Position numbers and translations under genes: made by a program. A stretch of DNA of 64,000 nt from Bolinopsis microptera (lineage: Eukaryota > Ctenophora > Tentaculata > Lobata > Bolinopsidae), in the NCBI RefSeq assembly GCF_026151205.1, contig NC_087081.1, positions 2,733,246 through 2,797,245 of the forward strand. The letters are read 5' to 3'. Positions 36,307-49,100 of this stretch are shown here, one piece after another (the first letter of the stretch is position 1; every line of letters starts with the position of its first letter). The notes beneath the pieces were generated by a model. The model did no database searches and was not told where the DNA came from. It saw nothing but the letters and a program-made list of their open reading frames with translations.

Positions 36307-39300
36307 TCTGAACGATCTGCCGTATTTAATATTTTAATACAGAAGACAAGTATAAAAGATAACTTATTGATAAATACTATTAACTAATTAATTTATATAA
36401 CATGAATAACAAAATAAAATGTAACACTTTTATTAACATATTTGAAATATAACAACACCCTGACGTAGGTCGTAGGTACTATAACTTAGAATAAATAAAT
36501 AAATATAAGTTACGCCATACGTGGTATAAGTCGTAATTTGATAAGTGTTAAGGAAAATGTTGATTTGAAAGTAAATGAGCCAGAAAGTTAATAGATGAAA
36601 CCGTATTATATGACTCGTGTATGCCATTGAAAGTAAGACTTTTACTTCACATTGTGTCACACAAAAATTACGATATAACGCTGTATAATATGCTAAATTT
36701 AACGTATTATATTTAACTCGATTATATATGATAAATACACAACATGCTTATTAAAGAAGTGAAGTAAGGTCGTGACAGAATATCCCCTTACCTGTAAAAC
36801 CGTAAAACGTGAATATTTTCCGAGAATTCCTGAAAGCAAGTATCTTTGAAATGGCGGTGACCGTTTAAACGAGTACAAACCGGCCCTTTGACGGTTACTT
36901 AGAACGATCTCCCTCCTAAGGGAAAGGGACGTCCTTTAAAAATTTACGGAAAAATATTACACAGGTACTGAGTAAGAATTGTTAAATTTTAGCTTGGCAA
37001 ATGAATCAACATGGAAAGGAGAGGGTCTTAAAAAGTGGGCCGGAGGAGGGGGATGAAGCAAACGCTGGAAATTGACATAATTTGGGTGGGTCAAACAAAA
37101 CGTGAAGGAATTTGGCTAAAGGGAGCAAGAAAGGCGGAAGTTTTATGACGTCATTTTAAACGCGTCCTTAGCTTTAACCCCCTAAAAGTGTCCAAATCAA
37201 AAGTAAAATAATGATTAACCCTCCGCAATGTCATGAACTAAATCGAAATATGGCTGCTCGAATGAGAAGAGCTATAACTGCAGAGTTGGCTATGAGCCTA
37301 ATAATGTGAACAACCTTGCTGTACGGCTAGTTAGAACAGGAATCAAGGTCGGGAAGCTCCATGCAGACAAACCTACATTTAAATCGTACTTAAAACTCTG
37401 ATCATTAAATCAGACTATAATTTTCTAGTCTACAAGGTAGAAACGTTAGACTAAGAGCAAAAACCACATCTCTAGTGTAAAATAGAACACTATCTCTCAC
37501 AGGTGTCATGACGTCTACAGCTGAGTACTACATATTTTCCCAACAGCCACAAGGCACGTAGAAATCGATTTACCCCAAAATAGAAGGTAAGTGTTCGAGT
37601 AATACGGCTGCACGACCATACTGTCCCGCCACCTGGCCCAGTTTATCAGCCACATTATTGACAAATGAATTCGACCAGTAGTCCGTACTGTATTCCTGAA
37701 CTAAGGATCAGGTAATGAGGTAATGCGTTGAGAATTTATGGGACGATGCTAATTACGTAATTAGTGTTTGCCTTGGGTACCACTTAATTTATTGATCATA
37801 ACGCACTGATATGGTTCTTCTTGCTTTAAGATTAATATCATTATCGTGAAAATGTCCCCACCCTAATCAATTATTCCGAGCACAGTGAAATATGTTCGTG
37901 GTGATCTAGGGAGCATTTCAGCACATGGTCTGGCTGCCAGGCCACGGTGCATGGGAATTAAATAAACGAAATTGGATATCCGGGAAATACCACAGAACTA
38001 TAGTTCATTCCACCCAGAGACTAATTACAATAGTGCAGTTCCATTACTGGTCCTGTGATTACATAACATTTAGCCGTGTGAGCAGGACTGAGGGTGCTTT
38101 AGTGGCTTTTGCGGTATTTAGCCTGCACGTTTGAACATCACGTACAAAGGCCTAATGGAAATTCAAATCCGATTGCTCAATCAGGTTTTCTCCATCTTTT
38201 TCAAAGCTTACTCACGTTTTCTAGGATTCTACGTCTCCCTATATCCTTCTCAGTACATAAGAGTGCTAGCCTCAGGAAATAATAACGGAAATACTATTTC
38301 TAAAGCCTCCACTCAATTATGGAGTGTTTTCCTGAATATCCTGACGTACCTGGTCAAATTATCGATATTGGATTATGATATTGCATATCGTGATTCGTGC
38401 CCTTATATTTTATTTCGAAATATTACAAGTTGTCATATTGAAGACGAATGATATAAAATTGACGATATTCCTTTTCGTCTAAACAAATTCCTTTTCGTCT
38501 AAACAGTAAAATAGAAGCACGTACGCAAGTTCCACGGAATTTGAGTTTGTTTTTTAAGAGAGGCTGGGCCTAGGTGGCCCACGAGAAGATAGCATGTGGA
38601 TGCTCTGCCAGCCTCTGGGGTATGGCAGCCCTAGGGGAGGTTGTCGGAGAAATCAAGGTGTACAATAGTGGTATTCCAAGTCTCAAACCCCGGGGCGGAA
38701 GTTATATAGACGGGAATGTCGTCAGATCCATGACTAATTATAGTGGAGGGTGTCGTAGACTGTAGGTAAGTGTTATTATATATATGAGGGGGATGAGTCA
38801 TGAGGGAACACTTGTGTCTGCAGCTGGGAGTGAATTTGAGTTGTACAGCATATAGAATCCACGCTATGCAGAGCGAGTGGTATTTCTCCATTATTTGTAT
38901 ATCATATTAGAATATTATTTTCTGGTATATAAGGTAGAAAGGTTATACAAAGAACAAACCAAAAACCGACAGAAGAACTTATCTGAAATCCTTGGTGGTC
39001 TTTTCAATGTTACGAGGGTGATGAAAACAAAAATAGCGGCAACAAAAACACAAAAAAGGCAACATTATTCACCAGTTAGACCGCCTAATATGCATTATAT
39101 CATTTAGTTATCTATTACTAATAAATATAGTTACCTATCAGAGTAATATAAGAGTATGTGAGGGAAAGGAAAACTAAACGTGTTGAGATTGCAGTTTCAC
39201 ACCCGTTTGATTATCGTAAGCTGTGTTAACAGAATGTTGCATCACGTTTAAGAGGGAGAATGCAACACGTAACGCAAAAATTCTTAAAAGAGAGGAATAA

Positions 39301-39458
39301 GCTTAATTTATCAGGAATACCATGGTTTCGTATCTAGCGGTTAATTCGTAGCCTCAAAAGCTAACTAAATGTAGTGCGACTGATGGGAAATGGGAAATTT
39401 AGATCTCATACAAGAACAACATACTATTATCACGTGCAACATATTAGTATTACGTAAA
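36307..39458. other. Intergenic, nothing recognised
   Basis: Several ORFs of 60-106 codons lie here (for example 38131-38451), but none has a recognisable motif or splice context. A short duplication (TTCCTTTTCGTCTAAACA twice) occurs at about 38469-38506. Confidence 0.45.
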
Positions 39459-39787
39459 ATTTGACCAAAACCCACAATCATGGGTAGAGTGAACCGCTGC
39501 CAGTGTCTCTCTTTTCCAAACAAAAGAAAATGATATTAATTTGAGGAACCGTCCGCAAATGCAAATTGATACCGAGAATGAAATCGGTCGCTCGCTTTTC
39601 CCATTCAATAAGCTTTATTACAATACGTAAGCCGTGAATGAATGGGAAAAGCGAGCGACCGATTTCATTCTCGGTATCAATTTGCATTTGCGGACGGTTC
39701 CTCAAATTAATATCATTTTCTTTTGTTTGGAAAAGAGAGACACTGGCAGCGGTTCACTCTACCCATGATTGTGGGTTTTGGTCAAAT
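39459..39787. mobile_element. Long hairpin element, copy 1 (H)
   Basis: A near-perfect inverted repeat with 149-bp arms (39459-39607 and 39639-39787) and a 31-nt loop. A second copy lies at 42221-42553. Ends read TTTGACCAAAACCCA and its complement. The ORFs on both strands are by-products of the palindrome. It looks like a foldback or MITE-type element; there is no transposase. Confidence 0.85.
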
Positions 39788-42220
39788 ATCATCTTTTTTT
39801 GATTATAATGTCAGGATAATTTACACAGTCGAAACTTAATAAGGAGGTAATTTCAACGATTTCGAAATTTTACCTTTGAAAACGTTTCCTTGTGTTTAGG
39901 TAGGCATATCTGTCAATAACAGACTGAATATAGCACTTTTTACTCATTCAAGTTGGCATTAAATTCATATATAATGCCATTTTAATATCGTGGGAAAGCA
40001 GAATATATTCGAAATCACGAATGAGCAAAATTCTCACCTTTCGCACGTGCAAACTTTGAGCGGACGTTGCGTGCGCATAAAATATTGAATCACCATAAAT
40101 TTTTGCATAGTGTTATTTAATATATAGTTTGATAAGCATGAAAAGTTTCAGAAGATTTCAAAAAGAACTTGGATCACAACGGGACTCCAAAGTTGGTAAA
40201 AATCGTGAAAATAACAATTTTTAGTGATTTTAGCTATTTTAAATGAATTTGGGCGTGTCCCCACGTGTGCAACTTTTCGATTTTCAATTTTAAAACTAGC
40301 CTATAACACAATTTAGACCTTTAGGAAGCAAAATTGAGCTCCACAACCCAAGGGATGGCCCAACACCAGAGAATACTAATTCACAACTTTTGTGTTTTTA
40401 TAAAATTATTCTTCAAAAAAGCACAAACTTCAATAGCGAATATCTTTATGAAGGAGCAAGGTAGGAAAACTTTCCGGTAGATTTTCAGAATGCTTGAACA
40501 ATTATCTAAGATGAAAATGTCCTCAGATTTTGAATAAAATTACTCCTTAATGCTTTAAAATCGATTTGAAAAGTTGTTATTTTGTCAAAAATCAAGTTTT
40601 AAAAACACTTAAATTGATGACGTCATCAAGTGATGATGATGACGATAAATTATTTTTCGATATAATGTAAACTAAATTATAAACAATTATCTTTAAAACC
40701 TGTGGTTCGAAATGACTGTATCTTTTATACTTTTGAATCTACGGACACTTAAATGTAGGCTACAATTTACTGCAAAAGCGTCTATACATATCACAATGCT
40801 GGCAAGCATAACCGTTGCCCTTATATTCACAACACTATTTACCCCCTATACTATTATATCCCCTTTATTGTTTTCCAGGCATTAAGACTCATCGAAAGTA
40901 GTTCAGCAGGTATATTTAAGTTCAAAACATTCTAATTCAATGTTAAAGATGACAGGAATAAGAAATAGGTATGTGGAGGTTCTTAAGAAATTTGCGCAAA
41001 ATACGCGCCAGCATGTTATACGAAATTAGGTAAAAAACCCAAAATCGCCATATTCAGGTGCCTTAAAAACCATGTTAAAATTAAGTTAGAGATCTGAAAC
41101 TTTGCAGGGCGTCTAGACCTCGTCCAAATCGACTGTAAAAATTTTTTCATGTTTCAGCAGTATCGGGAAGTGGGTTTTCTGGAACCCCTGTTTTACAACA
41201 GATTGTCGTGAAGTATAGTATAGACGCTTTGGCAGTAAATTGTAGCCTACATTTAAGTGTCCGTAGATTCAAAAGTATAAACGATACAGTCATCTCGAAC
41301 CACAGGTTTTAAAGATAATTGTTTCAACTTTAGTTTTCATTATATTTTAAAATAATTTAACGCCATCATCATCACTTGATGACGTCATCAAATTAAGTGT
41401 TTTTAAAACTTGAAGTTTGACAAAGTAAGAACTTTTCAAATCGATTTTACACCATTAAGGAGTAATTTTATTCAAAATCTGAGAACATTTTCACCTTAGA
41501 TAATTGTTCAAGCATTCCGAAAATCTACCGGAAAATTTTCCTACCTTGCTCCTTCATAAAGATATTTGCTATTGAAGTTAGTGCTTTTTTGAAGAATAAT
41601 TTTATAAAAACACAAAAGTTGTGAATTAGTATTCTCTGTTGTTGGGCCATCCCTTGGGTTGTGGAGCTCAATTTTGCTTCTTAAAGGTCTAAATTGTGTT
41701 ATAGGCTAGTTTTAAAGTTAAAAATCGAAAAGTTGCACACGTGGGGACACGCCCAAATTCATTTAAAATAGCTAAAATCACTAAAAATTTTGATTTTTCA
41801 CGATTTTTATCAACTTTGTAGTCCCGTTGTGATCCAAGTTCTTAATGAAATCTTCTGAAACTTTGCATGCTTATCAAACTATATATTAAATACCACTATG
41901 CAAAAATTTATGGTGATTCAATATTGGATGCGCACGCAACGTCCGCTCAAAGTTTGCACGTGCGAAAGGTGAGAATTTTGCTCATTCGTGATTTCGAATA
42001 TATTCTGCTTTCCCACAATATTTAAATGGCATTATATATGAATTTAATGCCAACTTGAATGAGTAAAAAGTGCCATATTCAGTCGGTTATCGACAGATAT
42101 ACCTACCTAAACACAAGGAAACGTTTTCAAAGGCAGAATTTCGAAATCGTTGAAATTACCTCTTTATTAATGAAGTTTCGACTGTGTAAATTATCCTGAC
42201 ATTATAATCAAAAAGAGATG
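39788..42220. repeat. Large inverted repeat A / A' with spacer S
   Basis: Arm A (39788 to about 40786) is repeated inverted as A' (about 41219-42220) with scattered mismatches. The arms flank spacer S (about 40792-41213). Together with the hairpins at both outer edges the palindrome spans about 3.1 kb. No coding sequence was found inside. Confidence 0.88.
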
Positions 42221-42553
42221 ATATTTGACCAAAACCCATAATCATGGGTAGAGTGAACCGCTGCCAGTGTCTCTCTTTTCCAAACAAAAGGAAATGATAT
42301 TAATTTGAGGAACCGTCCGCAAATGCAAATTGATACCGAGAATGAAATCGGTCGCTCGCTTTTCCCATTTAATAAGCTTTATTACAATTCGTAAGCCGTG
42401 AATGAATGGGAAAAGCGAGCGACCGATTTCATTCTCGGTATCAATTTGCATTTGCGGACGGTTCCTCAAATTAATATCATTTCCTTTTGTTTGGAAAAGA
42501 GAGACACTGGCAGCGGTTCACTCTACCCATGATTATGGGTTTTGGTCAAATAT
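42221..42553. mobile_element. Long hairpin element, copy 2 (H')
   Basis: Arms of 149 bp (42221-42369 and 42405-42553) around a 35-nt loop. Nearly identical to copy 1. It is followed directly by a (TA)n run at about 42552-42576. Confidence 0.85.
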
Positions 42554-42577
42554 ACATATATATATATATATATATAG

Positions 42578-43000
42578 CTTCACGACAATCTGTTGTAAAA
42601 CAGGGGTTCCAGAAAACCCACTTCCCGATACTCCTGCAACATGAAATTTTTTTTACAGTCGATTTGGACAAGGTCTAGACGCTCTGCAAAGTTTCAGATC
42701 TCTAACTCAATTTTAACATGGTTTTTAAGGCACCTGAATATGGCGATTTTGGGTTTTTTACCTAATTTCGTATAACATGCTGGCGCGTATTTTGCGCAAA
42801 TTTCTTAAAAACCTCCACATAACTATTTCTTATTCCTGTCATCATTAACATTGAATTAGAATGTTTTGAACTTAAATTATACCTGCTGAACTACTTTCGA
42901 TGAGTCTTAATGCCTGGAAAACAATAAAGGGGATATAATAGTATAGGGGGTACATAGTGTTGTGAATATAAGGGCAACGGTTATGCTTGCCAGCATTGTG
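42578..43000. repeat. Inverted copy of spacer S (S')
   Basis: This segment is the reverse complement of 40792-41213 with a few differences. It starts CTTCACGACAATCTG and ends CCAGCATTGTG. The overall order is therefore H-A-S-A'-H'-S'. Confidence 0.87.
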
Positions 43001-43672
43001 ACATATTATCACTTACAACAGACCCTGACAGTTAGTGTTAAAATTATTGAGCTTAAACAGCGCGAATAAAATGTAAGGATATAAAGAAAATAGTTATGAA
43101 AAGTAAAGAAGTAAGAGCTTTACCGCCGCTACGAGTAAATAAAGCTTACTAATACATACTTTCATCGAATTACTAAACCCAGCAAATACTTTAATATAAT
43201 TAATTCTAGAATTTTCAGCTTATTCTCCTATCGGCCGAATCAGATTTCTTAGATTGTTTGGTCATCTAGTTTTTTTTGGTTGTCTAAAAACTAACCTGTT
43301 CGAAATTCCTTTGCACTCAGGATGTGAATCCAAGTTACTAACTTTTGGAAAGTTTTCATAGGTGAGAAGAATTACTTCAAAGTTCAACCTGTTGATTCTT
43401 TGATTTTTGAGAAGAGGAAAATACTAAATCACTTCAATATCATGAAATAAATTAAATCTGTAACCTACTAATAGTAACTAAATTAGAGTGGAAAAGCTAC
43501 CAGTAAAGTCAAATTGAGTTGCCATGATGTAACAATGTTACAAATCCCTAGGGGTACAAACCAGTGACAAAATTCAGAAAAACAAAAAAAAAGGCTCAGT
43601 TTGCCGGAGGTGCGTAAGTCATTCAATAACCCTAAGCCACCCAATTTTGAATAGCACACTTCAAAGTTATAC
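43001..43672. other. Intergenic, nothing recognised
   Basis: AT-rich with no supported gene. Confidence 0.5.
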
Positions 43673-44052
43673 AATCTAAGTAAACTATAGGTAAAAATAT
43701 AATATTAATCATAAGCTAAAATGTACTAATCTTTGTATTCTAAATGGGGAAAAAGAAGAAACATTGTCAGTCAGTCGAGAAAATTGTCAGTCAGGCTATA
43801 TGGCAGCTTTGTAGATGTTGTGACTATGCTAGTAGTGGTCCCAGGCTTGCGACTGGAATTGCGGTGTTAAATCGATTTAATGGTACCAACGATCCACCTC
43901 CCAAGCTAGCTGTAGAGTGTACTAGTAGAGGGTCCCAGCTGAAATGTGCAACTACACCAGGGGGCCCCCTATCAGTGCCATTTCATATTACTGCTGACGA
44001 TAGACAGGCTAACAATACAACGGTCATGAAATGCAGCGAGCTATTTAGCTGA
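43673..44052 (+). CDS. Orphan ORF containing the 230-bp dispersed repeat, copy 2
   Basis: The ORF at 43744-44052 (102 codons) starts MGKKKKHCQS. Its first 53 codons match the reverse-oriented copy at 5972-6130, and the repeat begins upstream of the ATG at 43673. After codon 53 this copy continues with a cysteine-containing stretch (KLAVECTSRGSQLKC, later VMKCSELF) absent from copy 1. The N-terminus is basic and then Cys-rich (CRCCDY). No signal peptide, membrane segment or known domain is evident within this ORF. It may be an exon of an unidentified gene or part of a mobile element. Coding status is unproven. Confidence 0.3.
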
Positions 44053-44335
44053 CAAGCGAAACTGACGATCGGATGCAGATTCAAGGAGTGAAGTAGCTGC
44101 AAGTATAGCACGCATGTGACCATGGCCATGGTAACGGTGTCGAACGCGCACATGCACGTGCAAAGATTTGCACGTATGTGATATCTTATAATAAGTTAAT
44201 GTACCTCATTAAAGGTGCAGTGGTTAACCTCATTATTATTATGGTTAGTAATTACATATTGACATCTCTATTTACCTTTCTCAGTTATATATTTAATTGA
44301 CGTACCATGCTATCATTCAGTGATATTTCCCCGCA

Positions 44336-44502
44336 GGGCAGACATTTGTTTAGTGACAATATCACGTGACCGATTGTGGTTTACAACTGTGGTTTGTTCT
44401 GTTCGGGGCCCCTGGTTAACCGCATATTTCATATTTATTATCTTAACCGCGGTTGTTTCACTAATTGTTCTCTCAATTACTTTAGCGGACGAGCATTCAT
44501 AG
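44336..44502 (+). CDS. Possible terminal exon with a transmembrane helix
   Basis: A splice-acceptor-like TTTCCCCGCAG ends at about 44337. The frame after it runs open to a stop at 44502 and encodes a short polar region, then a hydrophobic helix (AYFIFIILTAVVSLIVLS), then a short tail ending ADEHS. That is the layout of a single-pass membrane protein's last exon. It lies about 290 bp downstream of the orphan ORF at 43744-44052, but I could not find a phase-compatible donor to join them. Unrecognised; could be chance. Confidence 0.25.
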
Positions 44503-45740
44503 ACAACAACCCAAATGAAGTTAACAAACATTTCAAAGAAGAACTGTTCAACACCGAGTTGTAGAGAAGGGCCTGGCCGTGATAATTTGGTCCCAAAAAT
44601 ACCGAATTCCACAAACATCCTGAAAACTAGAGTGATACTTTAATTGCAGCTTCTGCTACTGGTCTCAGGTACTTCTAAACAGCTAAACTGATGTTTCCTA
44701 TGGTTTATCAAAATTTTCTCAAAATGGCCGAATTGTAAGCCAAAATTCTATGCTCATATACCATGTATATGGGCATACGTCGAAAATTTGATAATCATCA
44801 GCCCGTAAATTGGTCAAATATCAATATTTTTGAACGACACCAACTTTCTTTGAATCACATTTTCTTTCTATTTATAGATCAAACTCTGTTAAAATGTGGA
44901 TTCTAATTTCTAATTCTAATGCCTCAAATAAATCAAAAAGGAACCGCCAATCTTTCAGTTCAAATTAAAACATATGATCCTTACAAACCTGTTACATTTT
45001 TAAACAATTTAGTGGTAGCCGTTAATCCATCCTTTCGTTTACTGGTGGCGAATCTCAACAGCAGCACTGAAATCAAAAAGGAAAAATGCGATACTTGACC
45101 AGAGCAAATCACTTAGCATCTCTAATATTAGTACTACTAGAACTGCTGCACTAATATTGACGATATAAAAGACCTGTCGTATGTGATATTTCGTGTTCAT
45201 TGAGTAACCAAATCAGACATATAATTGAGAATATCGACGGATAAAAAGCTGGATAAACTGTATAAACCGCATTTCAGGGAAACCTCCACCAACCCATTAA
45301 AGAATCAAGTAACGGCTTGACCCTGGAATATAATACCCTGGAATATAATAAACATTCCATAACATTTTCTCATGTGTATTTATATCGGATCTATTATTTT
45401 AGGAGTTACCGAGGCTCCAAGTTCCTCATCTTCTGTTTACCAGCAGAGTTTTCTTCCACAGAAAGTAATGATACCAGCATAATCTGGGAATACTTGTCCG
45501 TTCTTTTCAGACTGGTATGGGCTCTGATTGGTTAGTTGTTGCTTTTTGCAGCAAAGCGGCCAAGTGAAACGTTCAATTAAAGACTTCGTGTCTGTAGAAA
45601 ATATTATTACTTTTGCAGAGATTACGGCTATTTTTAACGACATTTGTCTGTGTTCGACATGACGTTGTCGTGTAAATATGGAGAGAGTAACCGGAAAAAA
45701 CAATCTACATCTTTGTCAGGATAGTACGTTGGTGCAAAGC
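44503..45740. other. Intergenic, nothing recognised
   Basis: A small tandem duplication (CCTGGAATATAATA) lies at about 45323-45350. No supported gene. Confidence 0.45.
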
Positions 45741-45746
45741 TAATAT

Positions 45747-45820
45747 TACTGGGTGGCACTCAGCCTGTCATTCTGCCATATCTTCAATCTATGAACAGAA
45801 AAGCCTGAGATCCTAAGGTA
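45747..45820 (-). mobile_element. Short dispersed MITE-like repeat, copy 1
   Basis: TACTGGG..CTCAGCCTGTCATTC through to AGCCTGAGATCCTAAGGTA. It matches, in inverted orientation, the elements at 55970 and 56382, and in the same orientation the one at 63932. Ends are partly complementary (TACTGGG / CCTAAGGTA). Confidence 0.65.
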
Positions 45821-46550
45821 AAGCTAATAATCGACTCTTACTCTAGTAGCAGAGTGTAGTTGAGTACGCACTGTGTACAATTTCTGACAACACTGAGTCT
45901 GGCTGCCTCAAACTCTCAAAACAATTTAGGTACGCAAATTGGCTCGGTAGTCCTAATCCTACAGGGCAACATTTTTAAATATCCCTCAGGCGCATATGTT
46001 TAGAATTTGTATCTCGGTTCCTAAAGGTAGTAGAGACTTTAGCTTTAAATAATCGCAAAAACTAACGATTTAAGAAGCATTATAAGCACTTTAATACTTA
46101 TTTTTCTCCAAAATAATATTCCCAGAAATTTCATTATTAATGCATATTATCAGATGGCAAGTAATACTATCAAGAATTGAGAAACAAACAAAAGAAGATG
46201 AATCTTGGCAAATTAATAAATTAATGGGGACTTGGCACCCCATGACAACATTAAATATATTGGCTCTGTTACATATAATTTGCAGGAATTTTAACTTATA
46301 CACGTATTATACGTGTTGTGGGGGAAATGTCATGTCTAAAACTGCTCAATAACTTTAAGATTAATATCTTGGTGTAATTACAAGAGAGAATATCTCCATT
46401 GTAAACAAATAAGAAGCACACTATATATGCCATTGTTATTTATTGGCCCAGATATCTCACTGGCTCAGTTTAGGGTGAACTTAAGGAACACTCCAGATTA
46501 TCACAGGACACACACAAGGTCATGAATAAAACTGAATATCAGAGAGAAGA
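45821..46550. other. Intergenic, nothing recognised
   Basis: No supported gene; overlapping short ORFs on both strands at 46090-46352 have no recognisable motif. Confidence 0.45.
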
Positions 46551-46552
46551 TA

Positions 46553-46630
46553 TCAACCAATCAGTGAACTGTTACACAGATATCAACCAATCAGATAGCT
46601 TGGACCAAGTCACGTGGTGTCACAAGCATT
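46553..46630 (+). promoter_or_regulatory. CCAAT/E-box cluster (module 9)
   Basis: CAACCAATCAG near 46555 and 46585, then the E-box GTCACGTGG near 46609. The 37 bp at 46587-46623 are identical to 25361-25397. No clear TATA box. Confidence 0.4.
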
Positions 46631-47700
46631 TATGGCACTGTTTGTTGTTTACCACAAAAAATGCAACAGCATACAAAATGAAATGGATACCATCAAAAGC
46701 AGTTAAGATATAAGAAACCGCATAATATGGATAACCGCATAATATGGATAACCGCATTACAGTTTATTTTCTGTTTAAAGCTAGTGACTTCCGAATGGGC
46801 TTTCAAACCGATTTATAAACCATAATATGATAACAACAAACAAATGTATAAGTAGTAAGTAGGCTCTTGAGAATATGGATCACCGCTTGCCTTTCGGGTT
46901 GACTTCAAAAGACCTGGAAATACAAGCATAATCACAAATAAAAGTGTAGGGACATTTTAAACCGCAACCTGAAGAACATTATCACAATTTATAACTGAAT
47001 TAGTATCAGGGCCCGTGTTGAAAGGTAGATTCTTTTTTGGAACAGAGCATCCGGTTAAATCACTCGTTCACTAAACAGAGAGGAATTAATGATTAAAATA
47101 TAGTAATACCGACACTCAACGTTAATACTAATACCTAAATATCTTCAGAATACCAGCTAAATAAAAAGGAATGCTGGAAGTGTGTAAAGTACTATGGTGA
47201 GAACATGAGTATTACAGGATGAGCCGTATACTGATAAAATTCTAGAACTAAAAACGGATTAATGTGTGAAATAAAGCAGAAGAAAACCCGAAGCCGAGCT
47301 TATCTTGTCTTATCGAAGTAATGCGACTCTTCGCGTACGTTTTCCATTATATCTGCGCTAATGGATTTATATTTTATTACCGGTACCCCTTTGTATTAGA
47401 TTTCATTGTGGAATTTAGTGTTCTAGAACATGGTATTAAAGAAATCATAGGTTGGATTTTATTACATAATTTTTTAATATTTTTAAAACTAACATGTAAC
47501 ACAAAATGTGAGGTTTTAATACTTTCAGCACTAATATAAAACCAATAATCAGGTTATAACAGTCTCAAAACTAGTCTTCTTTATAACAAATAATTTGAGG
47601 TTTCTGATCTACTTTCTGTATCAGTCTCCAGCCAGTGAGACGCACGATAACTTTAGCAAAGATACCAGCGAATGACGAGGATACATGATGCTATCTCTAA
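46631..47700. other. Intergenic, short tandem repeat
   Basis: Three copies of CCGCATAATATGGATAA-like sequence lie at about 46718-46756. No gene was recognised. Confidence 0.45.
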
Positions 47701-47707
47701 CAATAAC

Positions 47708-48160
47708 AATGAGTGGACCGTAATCTATCGTAGATATGTGAAGAAGTCTAGTGGTGTTCCAGTTAAAGGTGAAACGGGTAGGAAACGGCACGACAGTCCT
47801 TAGTTTTTATATTGAAAATAACATGGAAGAAGCTGAAAAGGCACTGACACAAGAATGCAAGTCTGTTGAAATCAATTCAAAGTCGGTAAAGCCGAGGAAG
47901 TTAGACTCCAAACTAACAGTGCAGTCTCAGACATTCATCTCTCCGCAAGCAATCCTGATCGTGAAACGAAGGAAAAGATCCTTTAGGAGTTACTTGAGAG
48001 AACACCAGTATTATTTAAGAAGGAAAAGTTTAAAGTCACATTTGGAAAAGTCAAAGTTGTCTACTTTGATAACAGAGAAAAGTTTGCTGTCATACAACTG
48101 CCCGTAGAGGCTAGAGGAGCCATCAGGAAATGTGATGATTATTGTATAGCTGGGGTTACC
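47708..48160 (+). pseudogene. Unidentified broken coding-like segment
   Basis: Several frames in succession read like protein. First EWTVIYRRYVKKSSGVPVKG (about 47711-47795), then MEEAEKALTQECKSVEI (about 47822-47880), then a shifted frame with SDIHLSASNPDRETKEKIL, an in-frame TAG near 47985, and ELLERTPVLFKKEKFKVTFG continuing with VVYFDNREKFAVIQLPVEAR to about 48160. The charged composition and long shared sense after the stop suggest a decayed coding sequence with at least one frameshift and one stop. It might be the first ORF of a LINE, but I recognise no named domain. Confidence 0.4.
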
Positions 48161-48250
48161 CTATTTTATAGCTGGGGTTCCCCTTTTTTATAGCTGGAGT
48201 TGCCCTATTTTATAGCTGGAGTTGCCCTATTTAATAGCTGGGGTTGCCCG
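48146..48250. repeat. 27-bp tandem repeat, about four copies
   Basis: Units of the form TATAGCTGGGGTTGCCCTAT follow one another with G/A and T/C variants and a T-run of variable length. The array begins at the end of the broken coding-like segment. Confidence 0.85.
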
Positions 48251-49095
48251 TGTATTAATCGTCACTAATTAATGACGTGAACTGATCGATCTTGGGGGGC
48301 CGGATCAGTTCAGTTTCCCAAGGTCGGCCGCCGGTGCAGGTAATACAGTTTTATAACACCATGATATATCACATTACCACTGTTACTAATTTGGACATTA
48401 GGCCGGTTCGTGTTTACAAAATGTGATTTAATAATTAGCGAGGGGTGCTTACTGCTTATCCATTGACCACAAAAAATAATTCCAAGTTCCTAATCGATTA
48501 TTGCAGCTTCACTTTATTCAAGTAAAATATCTAAAAATCTTTGTTTTTTTAGAAAGGAGTTACTTGCTTATTAAGCTGTGACTGTCTGAGATTTTATTTC
48601 ATTTCAAGAACAGCAGTGAATGTAGGATTAGCGAACAAGTTGGGTTAACAATTACTACTGACTGATAAATAAGATTGATAATATCCTACAATCGATTAAA
48701 CAGCAAAACTTTCAGCTACAAAACAGCAACAAGCGAGACTCATTCCAGACGGAGAATTCATTAGAACTTTCATAAACAGTAGGTTCAATATCAACATTCA
48801 CTAGATCTTTATATAACTTAATCAATTGCTTGATGAAACCTTAATACGCTTAATGTTAATCTGAATGATACTATTTAGCCTCATTCCAAATTGCTTTAAA
48901 GAAAGCCTCCAATTTCAATTAGAATAAGTTTAACTTACGTCAATGACTACACTCTAGCTTGATACTATAAAATTATATCAATTATTCGTTTCGGTGCCTG
49001 TTATGAGTCCGGTGAAATTAAACAAATACGATTAGGGTAGTCCAGAACTTGCGACCCGCCACCCGGTGACAGGATGCTGTGATAGAATTGACCAA
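48251..49095. other. Intergenic, nothing recognised
   Basis: A GC-rich patch with inverted CGGATCAGTTCAG/CTGATCG elements lies near 48280-48340. No supported gene. Confidence 0.45.
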
Positions 49096-49100
49096 TTAAA

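Noticed and set aside
38131-38451. 106-codon plus-strand ORF
   Set aside because: No recognisable motif, splice context or repeat relation; ORFs of this length are expected by chance in 64 kb.
39478-42469. Two nearly identical 75-codon minus ORFs (MRNRPQMQIDTEN...)
   Set aside because: They lie across the palindromic hairpin elements and are consequences of the inverted arms.
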